From Streptomyces sp. RFCAC02 (GTDB lineage Bacteria > Actinomycetota > Actinomycetes > Streptomycetales > Streptomycetaceae), in contig NZ_SAUH01000001.1 in the NCBI RefSeq assembly GCF_004193175.1, positions 2,273,501-2,337,500 of the forward strand: a stretch of 64,000 bases of DNA, read 5' to 3'. The translations under genes and the position numbers were made by a program. Positions 9,328-18,198 of the stretch are shown piece after piece. The notes below the pieces were generated by a model, which saw only the letters and a list, made by a program, of their open reading frames with translations, did not search any database and was not told the origin of the DNA. Each line of letters begins with the position of its first letter. The stretch's first letter is position 1.

Positions 9328-12300
9328 TCAGCCGGCATCGAGCACGGCCTGCACATCACGGGCGGCCCGGCCCGGAACCATGCCGAGCCGCCATGCCGTC
9401 CAGCCCGTTTCCGGGCCCTGGCCGCGCTCCAGCATCAGGGCGTGGCTCCCCGCCGCCTCGGTGAGGCGCGGATCGCGCCGCGGGTGGTCGTCCGCCAGCA
9501 GCTCGGCGAGTTCCTCGGCGGCGACCGCCTGCCCGACGACCGAACCGCCGGGTGACGCCAGCGGCAGGAGCGTCGTCCGCAGGAACCGCGCCCAGTCCGC
9601 GCCGCGCCGGTCCGGGCGGCCCTCGCCGTAGCCCTCGGTGAAGAGGGCGATCGCCTCGTCGGCCAGGGCGAGCGCCTGACCGGCGCGGTCGTTGCCCGCG
9701 TCGATGACGGCCAGCTCCACGAGGGACCAGCCCTCGCCGTGACGCGCGCCGGCCCGCGCGAAGTCGCGGCGGGCGTCGGTGAGGAGCTGGCGGGCGAAGC
9801 CGCTGTTGCGCAGCGAGCCGGTGCCGGCCGCCCGCAGGTCGCGCGTCACCCGTGCGGAGTGGTGGCGGGCGCAGGCCAGGCCGTAGATGTCCCGCATCCG
9901 GGAGAACATGGTGCGTGCGCGCTCCAGCGCGCGGATCGCGCCGGCGCCGTCGCCCGCCTCCTCCAGCGCCTGCCCGAGGCCGTACAGCGTCCACGCCTCG
10001 CCGCGGGCGTCCTCCGTGTCGCGGTGGCGGGCGAGGGCGGAGCGCAACTGTTCGCGCGCGGCGTCCGGGTCGCCGTCGTGGACCCGGGCGAGCCCCAGTT
10101 CGGTCTGGGACCAGGCGACGCCCCGGACGTCGCGGGAGCGGTCGTACAGGTCGATGGCGAGTCGCAGCTCCCGCTCGGCCGCGGGGATGTCGCCGGCGGT
10201 CAGCAGCGTCTGGCCGAGCCCGAAGCGGGTCCACGCCTCGCCGTGGACGCTGCCGCCGGCCTGGTGGAGCGGCAGGGCCTCGGCGAGCAGGGCGCGGGCC
10301 GACCCGAGGCGGCCCCGGGTCCGTTCGGCGGCGGCCAGGGCGTGCAGGGTCCAGGCGCGGTCGCCCGGCAGCGTCGCGGCGTCCTGGAGGGCGAGGGCCT
10401 CGCGCAGTTTGCCGCCGGCCTCGCGCAGCCTGCCCTGGTGCTGGAGCGTGATGCCGAGGTCGCGCAGCGCGCGGGCGGTCCCGGCGTCGTGGCGGTCCCG
10501 CTGGTAGGCGGTGACGACGGAGCTGAGCGTCGAGTTCGCGCGGTCCAGGTCGCCGAGCTGGCGGGCCGCGACGCCGGTGCGCCACTGGACGGAGCGGGTG
10601 AGGGGCGTCCGGCCGAGGGACTGGGCCAGCTCGTTCAGCTCCCCGAGGCGGTACAGGTCGCCGCGCAGCAGGCAGTGGTCGCACAGCGCCCCCAGCAGGT
10701 GGCCGACGGCCTCGCGGTCGACGCGTTCGTCGGCGTGCCGGAGGGTCGCGGTGATGAAGCTGGTCTCCTCGTCCAGCCAGCGCAGCGCGGCGTCCAGGGA
10801 GCGGAAGCCGTGGCCGCCGGCCGCCGCCGGGAGGTGGCCGGCGCGGGTGGACGTCTTGCCGTCGACCAGGCGGATCACCGTGTCCGCCAGCTCGGCGTAA
10901 CTGCGGATGAGGCGTTCCTGGGCGGCGGACCGGTCCTCGTCGGACTCCTCCTCGGCGAGGCGGGCACGGGCGTGGCGGCGGACCAGCTCGTGCAGCCGGT
11001 AGCGGTCGCCGTGATCGCCGGTGAGGAGGCCGGCGGCGGCCAGGTCGGCGAGGCCGCGGGCGCCGTCCTGCTCGGTCACGTCAAGCAGCGCGGCGGCGGC
11101 GCGGGCGCCGAGGCTGGCGCGGCCGACGAGCGCGAGGCGGCGCAGGAGGCGGCGGGCCGGCTCGGGCTGGGCGTCGTACCGCAGCCGCAGGGCGCGCTCG
11201 GCGGGGCCGTCGGCGGCGGTGTCGGCGGTGCGGGCCGCGGCGAGGTCGTCGGCGAGCGCGCCGGGCGGGCGGCGGTCGAGGGCGGGGCCGACGAGCCGCA
11301 GCAGGAGCGGCCGGCCGTCGCACAGCTCCGTGAGGCGCCGCCAGCCGTCCTCGTCGTACGGGTGGGCGGCCGGCGCCTCGGTGTCGGTGCCGCCGTCGGC
11401 GACGGACGCGCGCAGCAGCTCCTCGGCCGCCGCCTGGTCGAGGGGGCCGAGGGCCAGGTGGTGGACGGACGCCTGGAGGTCCCCTGGGAGGTCGAGGGGG
11501 CCGGCGGCGGTGACCAGGACGAGGGAGTCGGACCGCTCGGGGACGAGGGTGGCGACCTGTTCGGGGTCGGTGGCGTCGTCCAGGACGATGACGACGGGCA
11601 GGCCGGTGAGGTGCTGCTGGTAGCGCTCGGTGAGGCGCCGCAGGCGGGCCGGGTCGGCGCCCCGCGCGGCCTCGCGGAAGAGGAGCTGGTCGCGGGGCGC
11701 GCCGAGGCGGTTCATGAGGTGCAGGAGCGCGTCGCGGGTCGTGAGCGGGTCCTCGCTCTGGCCGCGCAGGTCCACGAGGCAGGCGCCGCGGAACAGCTCC
11801 CGCGTCTCCAGGGCGGCGCGGCGGGCGAGGGTGGTGCGGCCGGATCCCGAGGGGCCGTGGAGCACGACGACGGTGGGGCGGGTGCCGGTGCCCGCGCGGT
11901 CGCGGGCGACCCACTGGGTGATGCCGGTCAGCTCGGCGCGGCGGCCGATGAACGGCCGGCCGGAGTCGTCGAGCCGGTCGAAGGACCGGGCGAGGGCGGC
12001 CCGCGCGCGGGCCTCGCCGCTGCGGTCGCGGTCGCGGGGGCGGGTCCGCCGGGTGGTGAGGCGCGCGGCCCCGCGGCGCCGGGCGGCGGGGGGCGCCGTG
12101 GCCGCGTCCCCCTCGCCCGGCGCGGCGCCGCCGGTGGCGGGCGCGGTCCGTGCCGGTGCGGCGGAGGGACGGGCGGCGGCCGCCAGGGGGTCGCGGCGCG
12201 GTGCCACGGCGCGCTGCTGGTCGAGCCAGGGGCGGAGGCCGCGGACCTCGACGGCGTTGCGCCAGGCGAGGCGGAGCTGCTCGACGCCGCCGGGCTGGTT

Positions 12301-12729
12301 GCGGCTGCCGGCGGTGCGTTCGGCCGACCACAGGTGGGCGACGACGGCCTGGAGGGCGAACCCGGCGAAGGCGGCCGCGATGACGAGGCCGGAGTCGGCG
12401 AACGCGGTGGCGGGCGAGCCGATGCCGCCGACGAGGAGGAGGGCGGCCAGCCCGGCGGCCACGGCGGCGGCGGTGAGCCCGCCGAGCGCGCGGGCGCCGA
12501 ACCGGTCGGCGAGCCTGCCGGGCGCGCTGTCCTCCTCGGCGCGCCGGTACGCCTCGTACTCCTCCGCCGCGGGACGGACGATCTCGGGGAGGGCCGCACG
12601 GGCGCGGGCGAGGAGACGTTCCGCGTCGATGCGGCCCTCCGAGCGCGCGGCCTCCGCCTCGACGGCCCGCGCGAGCAGGCTCTCCGCCTCGGCCTCATGA
12701 CGCCTGGACAGGCGTGTCTCCACCGGCAT
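9328..12729 (-). CDS. Membrane-anchored STAND (NB-ARC) NTPase with TPR repeats
   Basis: 1133 residues. Order of parts: an N-terminal charged helical region, two close hydrophobic helices (about 82-105 and 112-132), an Ala/Arg-rich linker, then an NB-ARC domain beginning FIGRRAELTGI. Walker A is GPSGSGRTT (about residue 295) and Walker B is VVIVLDDATD (about 385). A winged-helix region follows. From about residue 640 to the end are TPR-type helices (GEAWTRFGLGQTLLTAGD, GEAWTLYGLGQALEEAGD and similar). Streptomyces SARP-like regulators share the NB-ARC/TPR core, but there is no DNA-binding domain here. A signalling or conflict role is inferred. The ATG start follows a GGGGGG stretch. Confidence 0.8.
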   Translation of the reverse strand: MPVETRLSRRHEAEAESLLARAVEAEAARSEGRIDAERLLARARAALPEIVRPAAEEYEAYRRAEEDSAPGRLADRFGARALGGLTAAAVAAGLAALLLVGGIGSPATAFADSGLVIAAAFAGFALQAVVAHLWSAERTAGSRNQPGGVEQLRLAWRNAVEVRGLRPWLDQQRAVAPRRDPLAAAARPSAAPARTAPATGGAAPGEGDAATAPPAARRRGAARLTTRRTRPRDRDRSGEARARAALARSFDRLDDSGRPFIGRRAELTGITQWVARDRAGTGTRPTVVVLHGPSGSGRTTLARRAALETRELFRGACLVDLRGQSEDPLTTRDALLHLMNRLGAPRDQLLFREAARGADPARLRRLTERYQQHLTGLPVVIVLDDATDPEQVATLVPERSDSLVLVTAAGPLDLPGDLQASVHHLALGPLDQAAAEELLRASVADGGTDTEAPAAHPYDEDGWRRLTELCDGRPLLLRLVGPALDRRPPGALADDLAAARTADTAADGPAERALRLRYDAQPEPARRLLRRLALVGRASLGARAAAALLDVTEQDGARGLADLAAAGLLTGDHGDRYRLHELVRRHARARLAEEESDEDRSAAQERLIRSYAELADTVIRLVDGKTSTRAGHLPAAAGGHGFRSLDAALRWLDEETSFITATLRHADERVDREAVGHLLGALCDHCLLRGDLYRLGELNELAQSLGRTPLTRSVQWRTGVAARQLGDLDRANSTLSSVVTAYQRDRHDAGTARALRDLGITLQHQGRLREAGGKLREALALQDAATLPGDRAWTLHALAAAERTRGRLGSARALLAEALPLHQAGGSVHGEAWTRFGLGQTLLTAGDIPAAERELRLAIDLYDRSRDVRGVAWSQTELGLARVHDGDPDAAREQLRSALARHRDTEDARGEAWTLYGLGQALEEAGDGAGAIRALERARTMFSRMRDIYGLACARHHSARVTRDLRAAGTGSLRNSGFARQLLTDARRDFARAGARHGEGWSLVELAVIDAGNDRAGQALALADEAIALFTEGYGEGRPDRRGADWARFLRTTLLPLASPGGSVVGQAVAAEELAELLADDHPRRDPRLTEAAGSHALMLERGQGPETGWTAWRLGMVPGRAARDVQAVLDAG

Positions 12730-12859
12730 CGGGCGCCCCCCTGTGCTCGCGCTTGCGACCGGCCCCTGCCCGGGAAGCGGTCATTTCACGCCACATCAGG
12801 GGTGGTTCGAGACCAAGTCGTTGCAGAGGGAGGGGTGGAAGGGATGTGACCGCCGGGGG

Positions 12860-13729
12860 TCAGGAGGCGGCGCGCTTGTAGCGGTGGACGGCCAGGGTGC
12901 GGAACACGGTGATGATGACGATGGACCACAGCAGCGACGCCAGCACCGGGTGCTGCATCGGCCACGCGTCGGGCGCCCGGTAGTGGGGCGGCAGGTTCCC
13001 GAAGAGGTCGCGGACGGCGAGGACGGTGGCGCTGAACGGGTTCCACTCGGCGACGGGCTGGAGCCAGGACGGCATGTTCTCCGAGGGGACGAACGCGTTC
13101 GAGATGAACGTCAGCGGGAACAGCCACACCAGCCCCCCGGAGGTGGCGGCCTCCGGCGTGCGGACCGACAGGCCGATGAGCGCGCCGATCCACGTGAAGG
13201 CGTAGCCGAGGAGGAGGAGCAGCCCGAAGGCGGCGAGGGCGTTCACGACGCCGTCGTGGATCCGCCAGCCGACGAGGGCGGCGACGACCGCGAGGACGGC
13301 CATGATGACGGCCGTCTGGGCGAGGTCGGCGAACGTGCGGCCGGTGAGCACCGCGCCGCGCGCCATCGGCAGGGAACGGAACCGGTCGATGATGCCCTTC
13401 TGCATGTCCTCGGCGATGCCGGCGCTGGCGCCGGCCGTCGCGAAGGTCACCGTCTGGGCGAAGATTCCGCCCATCAGGAACTCGCGGTACGCCGTGGCGT
13501 CGAGCCCCGCGCCCGGCAGGTTGATGGAGCCGCCGAAGACGTACGAGAACAGCACCACGAACATGATGGGCTGGACCAGGCTGAAGACCACGACCTCGGG
13601 GATGCGCAGCATCCGCAGCAGGTTGCGCCGGGCGACGACCACGGAGTCGTGGACGCCCTGGCGGAAGCCGATGCGTTCACCGGCCGGCGCCGGGGGGCGG
13701 ACGGTCTCCTCGCGGGCGGCGATGCTCAC
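12860..13729 (-). CDS. ABC-2 type transporter permease (DrrB-like)
   Basis: 289 residues with six predicted membrane helices and the ABC-2 signature of daunorubicin-resistance permeases: MQKGIIDRFRSLPMARGAVLTGRTFAD in the first large loop, and FVPSENMPSWLQPVAEWNPFS near the end. The GTG start overlaps the stop of the ATPase gene (GTGA), so translation is coupled. With its partner it should form a two-gene exporter for a hydrophobic drug or metabolite. The substrate cannot be told from sequence. Confidence 0.9.
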   Translation of the reverse strand: MSIAAREETVRPPAPAGERIGFRQGVHDSVVVARRNLLRMLRIPEVVVFSLVQPIMFVVLFSYVFGGSINLPGAGLDATAYREFLMGGIFAQTVTFATAGASAGIAEDMQKGIIDRFRSLPMARGAVLTGRTFADLAQTAVIMAVLAVVAALVGWRIHDGVVNALAAFGLLLLLGYAFTWIGALIGLSVRTPEAATSGGLVWLFPLTFISNAFVPSENMPSWLQPVAEWNPFSATVLAVRDLFGNLPPHYRAPDAWPMQHPVLASLLWSIVIITVFRTLAVHRYKRAAS

Positions 13730-14754
13730 TGCTCGTTCTCCTTCCTGGCCGGTCCCGACTGCCCGCCGGAGCCGCCGGCCGGTCTCTCCGCCGGGTCGTC
13801 GGCGAGGGCCATGTCGCCGGCCGAGTGGCCGGTCAGCGAGATGAACACGTCGTCCAGCGTGGGACGGCGGAGTCCGATGTCGTCGATCTCGATGCCGCGC
13901 CCGTCGAGTTCGCGGATGATCTCGGCGAGCAGCTTCGCGCCGCCGGCGGCCGGGACGGCGAGCTTGCGGGTGTGCTCGACGAGGGTGGTCTCCCCGTCGC
14001 CGACGCGGCGCAGGATCTCGTCGGCGGCGGTCAGGTCGGCCCGGTCGTGGACGATGAGCTCCACGACGTCCCCGCCGGTGCGGCTCTTCAGCTCGTCGGA
14101 CGTGCCGCGGGCGATGACCCGGCCGTGGTCCACGACGGCGATGCCGTCCGCGAGGTGGTCGGCCTCCTCCAGGTACTGGGTGGTGAGCAGGAGGGTGGTG
14201 CCGCCCCGCACCAGCTCCTGGATGACGTCCCACAGGGCCTGGCGGTTGCGCGGGTCGAGGCCGGTCGTCGGCTCGTCCATGAACATCACGGGCGGGCTGA
14301 CGACGAGCGCGGCGGCCAGGTCGAGGCGGCGGCGCATGCCGCCGGAGTAGGTCTTCGTGATGCGGCCGCCCGCGTCCGCGAGGGCGAAGCGCTCCAGCAG
14401 CTCCTCGGCGCGGCGCCGGGCGTCGCGGCGGGAGAGCTGGTAGAGGCGGCCGACCATCTCCAGGTTCTCCCGGCCGGTGAGGTACTCGTCGACGGCGGCG
14501 AACTGGCCGGACAGGCCGATGGAACGGCGGACGCGGTTCGGCTGGCGGAGGACGTCGACGCCCGCGACGACGGCCCGGCCGCTGTCCGGGCGCAGCAGGG
14601 TCGTCAGGACGCGCACGGCGGTCGTCTTGCCCGCGCCGTTGGGTCCGAGGAGGCCGAAGACGGTGCCCTCGGGGACGTCGAGGTCGACGCCGTCGAGCGC
14701 GCGGACGTCGCCGAACGTCTTCACCAGCGCCTCGGCGTGGATGGCCCCTGGCAT
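13726..14754 (-). CDS. ABC transporter ATP-binding protein (DrrA-like)
   Basis: 342 residues. Walker A GPNGAGKTT (about residue 42), signature SGGMRRRLDLAAAL (about 140), Walker B VMFMDEPTTGLD, H-loop region LLTTQYLEEAD. A C-terminal extension of about 100 residues includes RRPTLDDVFISLTG, typical of DrrA proteins. The ATG has GGAGGAG 4 nt upstream. The open frame extends 28 codons further, but without a ribosome site. It is first in a two-gene operon with the permease. A palindrome at 14914-14937 lies in the upstream region and may be its operator. Confidence 0.93.
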   Translation of the reverse strand: MPGAIHAEALVKTFGDVRALDGVDLDVPEGTVFGLLGPNGAGKTTAVRVLTTLLRPDSGRAVVAGVDVLRQPNRVRRSIGLSGQFAAVDEYLTGRENLEMVGRLYQLSRRDARRRAEELLERFALADAGGRITKTYSGGMRRRLDLAAALVVSPPVMFMDEPTTGLDPRNRQALWDVIQELVRGGTTLLLTTQYLEEADHLADGIAVVDHGRVIARGTSDELKSRTGGDVVELIVHDRADLTAADEILRRVGDGETTLVEHTRKLAVPAAGGAKLLAEIIRELDGRGIEIDDIGLRRPTLDDVFISLTGHSAGDMALADDPAERPAGGSGGQSGPARKENEQ

Positions 14755-14913
14755 GTGCTCCTCCGGGTCGTGGTCGGTGGGCCGGCTGATGACTCGAAAG
14801 GCCGCCCGCGCCGGATCGGTGCGCGGGGGACGCAGCACAGTGGATCACCGCGGGCGGCGGAAGTGCGTGACGGCGCGTCAGACGTGGCCCGTGTGACGCG
14901 CGGCATCAGCCTA

Positions 14914-14937
14914 CGCGTATCGCGATACAACGCGATA
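14914..14937. promoter_or_regulatory. Candidate operator upstream of the DrrAB-like operon
   Basis: The perfect 12-bp palindrome GTATCGCGATAC (14917-14928) is followed 2 nt later by a further copy of its half site (CGCGATA, 14931-14937). It lies about 165 bp before the ATPase start, in a 238-bp intergenic region that holds no gene. The half site CGCGTATC recurs in the palindrome at 30137-30154. TetR- or PadR-type repressors often control DrrAB operons; no such gene is adjacent here. Confidence 0.5.
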
Positions 14938-14992
14938 GCCCCCGTGGGGGTGAATCTCGCACACCCGTCGGGACGCCGTCCGATCCGGGGGC

Positions 14993-16216
14993 TCAGCCGA
15001 GGATCCGGTACCCCGCCGCCGTCAGGGCATCCGACAGGGCCGCGCAGTGCTCCGGGCCGCGCGTCTCGACGTGCACCTCGACCTCGACCTCCCCGAGCGC
15101 CAGACGGGGGTCGGTGCGCAGGTGGTTGACCGCGAGGACGTTCGCGTCGGCCGCCGACAGCTCGGCGAGCAGCGCCGCGAGCGCCCCCGGCCGGTCCGGC
15201 ACCACCAGCCGCAGCGACAGGTACCGCCCGGCCGCCGCCATGCCGTGCCGCAGCGTCCGCTGGAGGACGAGCGGATCGACGTTCCCGCCCGACAGGATGG
15301 CCACCACCGGCCCGCCGCCGAACGCCCCGGGCGCCGCGAGCAGCGCCGCGACCGGGCTCGCGCCCGCCGGCTCGACCACGAGCTTCGCCCGCTCCAGGCA
15401 CAGCAGCAGCGCGCTCGAGAGCTGCCCCTCGTCCACCGTGCGGATCTCGTCCACCAGCTCGGCGACGACACGGAACGGCACATCCCCCGGCCGCGCGACC
15501 TTGATGCCGTCCGCCATCGTCGCCACCCGGTCGAGCGTCAGCGGCCGCCCCGCGGCGAGGGACGGCGGATACGACGCCGACCCCGCCGCCTGCACGCCCA
15601 CCACCCGCACGTCCGGCCGCACCGCCTTCACCGCGACCGCCACGCCGGCCGCCAGCCCGCCGCCGCCCATGCCGACGACGATCGTCCGCACCTCCGGGCA
15701 CTGCTCCAGGATCTCCAGGCCCACCGTCCCCTGGCCGGCCACCACGTCCGGGTGGTCGAACGGGTGGATGAGCACCGCCCCCGTCCGCCCGGCGTGCTCC
15801 CGCGCCGCGTCCAGCGACTCGTCGACCACCTGCCCGGCGAACCGCACCCGCGCCCCGTACTCCCGCGTCGCGGCGATCTTCGGCAGCGGCGCGCCCACGG
15901 GCATGAAGACCGTGGCCGAGACACCGAGGAGCGAGGCGGCCAGCGCCACGCCCTGCGCGTGGTTCCCCGCGCTCGCGGCGACGACGCCCCGGGCGCGCTC
16001 GTCGGGACCGAGCCCCGCGATACGGGTGTACGCGCCGCGCAGCTTGAACGATCCGGTGCGCTGGAGGTTCTCGCACTTCAGGTGCACGGGCGCGCCGACC
16101 AGGTCCGACAGGTAGCGGCTGCCCTCCAGCGCGGTCACCCTGGTCACACCGGCGAGGGTCTTCCTGGCCGCCTGCACGTCGTCCGGCCCGGGCCGGAACC
16201 GATCCTTCTCGGACAT
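14993..16216 (-). CDS. ilvA: Threonine dehydratase (threonine ammonia-lyase) with ACT domain
   Basis: 407 residues. Converts threonine to 2-oxobutanoate and ammonia for isoleucine synthesis or catabolism. The PLP lysine lies in RTGSFKLRGAY (about residue 60), with ASAGNHAQGVA as the phosphate-binding loop and VGMGGGGLAAG as the glycine-rich loop. A C-terminal ACT domain from about residue 330 (YLSLRLVVPDRPGALAALL) suggests allosteric control by an amino acid. The ATG at 16216 is chosen over a longer open frame because homology begins there. Monocistronic, divergent from the MarR gene. Confidence 0.93.
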   Translation of the reverse strand: MSEKDRFRPGPDDVQAARKTLAGVTRVTALEGSRYLSDLVGAPVHLKCENLQRTGSFKLRGAYTRIAGLGPDERARGVVAASAGNHAQGVALAASLLGVSATVFMPVGAPLPKIAATREYGARVRFAGQVVDESLDAAREHAGRTGAVLIHPFDHPDVVAGQGTVGLEILEQCPEVRTIVVGMGGGGLAAGVAVAVKAVRPDVRVVGVQAAGSASYPPSLAAGRPLTLDRVATMADGIKVARPGDVPFRVVAELVDEIRTVDEGQLSSALLLCLERAKLVVEPAGASPVAALLAAPGAFGGGPVVAILSGGNVDPLVLQRTLRHGMAAAGRYLSLRLVVPDRPGALAALLAELSAADANVLAVNHLRTDPRLALGEVEVEVHVETRGPEHCAALSDALTAAGYRILG

Positions 16217-16356
16217 GCCGCCAGTGTCGCAGGGCCGGCGTCCGGCGGCCCTGCGCGGGACACCCGCCCGGGCCAGTACGCTGAACGGGTCCGCGGAGCC
16301 ACCCTCCGTACCGCCGATCCCGCGCCGCCGCGCGCCACACGGACCCGAACCGGGAC

Positions 16357-16887
16357 ATGACGCCTGACGACACCCCATCAGCGCCCTCGCCCGAGCTGCT
16401 CGATGCCCTCCAGCACCAGGTCGCGCTCTTCGCCCGCCGCGCCGAGCAGACGCGCCTCGCCGGGTCGGCCACGGCCCCGGCCGGCGGCGCCATCGACCGG
16501 GCCGCCTACCTGCTGCTCAGCCGCCTCGACCGGCACGGCCCCACCGGGGTGAAGGCCCTGGCCGCCGGCATGGGCATCGACTCGTCGACGGTGACGCGGC
16601 AGGTCGCCCCGCTCGTGGAGGCCGGCCTCGTGCTGCGCGACCCCGACCCCGACGACGGGCGGGCCGTCGTCCTGCGCCTCGCCCCCCTCGGCCGGGCCGG
16701 TCTCGACGAGGTCCGCAGGTCGCGGCGGCAGCTCATGGCGCTGCTGACGGACGACTGGACGGACGGGCAGCGCGCTGACTTCGCGGCGCTCCTGACACGG
16801 TTCAACGAGGCGATCGCCGCGTGGCAGTCCGCCCCGCCGACCGGGCGGGCGCCGGCCGCGACCGAAGGCGACCGGCCCCCCGCCTGA
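16357..16887 (+). CDS. MarR family transcriptional regulator
   Basis: 176 residues. Winged-helix core at about residues 45-135: AAYLLLSRLDRHGPTGVKALAAGMGIDSSTVTRQVAPLVEAGLVLRDPDPDDGRAVVLRL. The D-x-D-D-x-R wing is typical of MarR. It is divergent from ilvA and convergent with metB, separated from metB by 18 bp. Its target and ligand are not evident. The ATG is preceded by a weak GGGA. Confidence 0.9.
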   Translation: MTPDDTPSAPSPELLDALQHQVALFARRAEQTRLAGSATAPAGGAIDRAAYLLLSRLDRHGPTGVKALAAGMGIDSSTVTRQVAPLVEAGLVLRDPDPDDGRAVVLRLAPLGRAGLDEVRRSRRQLMALLTDDWTDGQRADFAALLTRFNEAIAAWQSAPPTGRAPAATEGDRPPA

Positions 16888-16905
16888 CCCGGCCCGGCCG
16901 CCCGG

Positions 16906-18072
16906 TCAGGCCAGCGCCTGCGCCAGGTCGGCCAGCAGGTCGTCGGCCGCCTCGATGCCCACCGAGAGCCGCACCAGGTCCGCCGGCACCTCGAGCGCCG
17001 AGCCGGCCGCCGAGGCGTGCGTCATGCGCCCGGGGTGCTCGATCAGCGACTCCACGCCGCCGAGCGACTCGCCCAGCGTGAACAGCCGCGCCCGGTCGCA
17101 GACCGCGACGGCCGCCTCCTCGCCGCCCGCCACGCGGAACGACACCATGCCGCCGAAACCGCGCATCTGCTTGGCCGCCGTCTCGTGCCCCGGGTGCTCG
17201 GGCAGCCCCGGCCACAGCACCCGGGTGACGCGCGGGTGGGCGGTCAGGGTGTCCACGACGCGGGCGGCGTTCGCGCTGTGCCGGTCCATGCGGACGGCGA
17301 GCGTCTTGATCCCGCGCAGCACCAGCCACGCGTCGAACGGCCCGGCGACGGCGCCCATCGCGTTCTGGTGGAACGCCAGCTCCTCCCCGAGGCCCGCGTC
17401 CGAGGTGACGAGCGCGCCGCCCACCACGTCGGAGTGCCCGCCCAGGTACTTGGTGGTGGAGTGGACGACGACGTCGGCGCCGAGTTCCAGCGGCTGCTGG
17501 AGGTAGGGGCTCGCGAAGGTGTTGTCCACGACCAGGCGCACGCCGGCGGCGCGCGTGATACCGGCGACGGCCGCGATGTCGGTGATGCCGAGGAGCGGGT
17601 TCGACGGGGTCTCGACCCACACCAGCCGCGTCTCGGGCCGCAGCGCCGCCCGTACGGCCCCGGGGTCGGCCGTGTCGGCGACGGACCAGGCGACGCCCCA
17701 CCGCTCCACGACCTTCGTGACCAGGCGGAACGTGCCGCCGTACGCGTCGCCGGGCAGCACGATGTGGTCGCCGGGCCGCAGCAGCGTGCGCAGCAGGCAG
17801 TCCTCGGCCGCGAGCCCGGAGGCGAACGCGAGGCCGCGGCGGCCGCCCTCCAGGGCGGCGAGGTTCTCCTCCAGGGCGGTGCGCGTCGGGTTCGCCGAGC
17901 GGCTGTACTCGTAGCCGCCGCGCAGGCCGCCGACGCCGTCCTGCTTGAAGGTGGAGACCTGGTGGATGGGCGGGACGACGGCGCCGGTCACCGGGTCCGG
18001 CTCCTGGCCGGCGTGGATGGCGAGCGTCTCGAACCGCCCGTCGGGGTGCCCTTCGCTGTGCTGCTCGTTCAT
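16906..18072 (-). CDS. metB: Cystathionine gamma-synthase
   Basis: 388 residues, cytosolic. Joins an O-acylhomoserine to cysteine to give cystathionine (transsulphuration). Cys/Met metabolism PLP enzyme signatures: YEYSRSANPTRTALEENLAALE, FASGLAAEDCLLRTLL, YGGTFRLV, VETPSNPLLGITDI, and the PLP lysine in HSTTKYLGGHSDVVGG (about residue 205). Lyases of the same family cannot be fully excluded. No SAM riboswitch-like leader is seen upstream; the 126-bp divergent gap carries the -10 of the next gene. Confidence 0.9.
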   Translation of the reverse strand: MNEQHSEGHPDGRFETLAIHAGQEPDPVTGAVVPPIHQVSTFKQDGVGGLRGGYEYSRSANPTRTALEENLAALEGGRRGLAFASGLAAEDCLLRTLLRPGDHIVLPGDAYGGTFRLVTKVVERWGVAWSVADTADPGAVRAALRPETRLVWVETPSNPLLGITDIAAVAGITRAAGVRLVVDNTFASPYLQQPLELGADVVVHSTTKYLGGHSDVVGGALVTSDAGLGEELAFHQNAMGAVAGPFDAWLVLRGIKTLAVRMDRHSANAARVVDTLTAHPRVTRVLWPGLPEHPGHETAAKQMRGFGGMVSFRVAGGEEAAVAVCDRARLFTLGESLGGVESLIEHPGRMTHASAAGSALEVPADLVRLSVGIEAADDLLADLAQALA

Positions 18073-18126
18073 GGCACCACGGTAGTGGGCCGTACGGTGG
18101 AGTCGGTGCCGCGCGGGAGCGCGGCA

Positions 18127-18132
18127 TAGGGT
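18127..18132 (+). promoter_or_regulatory. Candidate -10 element for the gene at 18199
   Basis: TAGGGT fits the TAnnnT -10 common in Streptomyces. It lies 67 bp before the ATG of the downstream gene in the metB divergent gap. No clear -35 was identified. Confidence 0.35.
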
Positions 18133-18198
18133 GGACGGACAGCCGTACGTCACCCGCGCAGACCCGTCCGCGGAACGACAGGGGGAGCCGCCACCGTC

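Noticed and set aside
9739..12849. 1036-codon plus-strand open frame opposite the STAND gene
   Set aside because: Antisense frame created by high GC3 of the real gene; the sequence is Ala/Gly/Glu repeats with no recognisable domain.
12860..14848. 662-codon leftward open frame suggesting a fused ABC exporter
   Set aside because: The first half is an Arg/Pro-rich wrong frame of the ATPase gene. The true arrangement is two coupled genes with a GTGA overlap.
18073..18198. SAM riboswitch upstream of metB
   Set aside because: The metB leader side of this short gap shows no long structured element or expression-platform hairpin.
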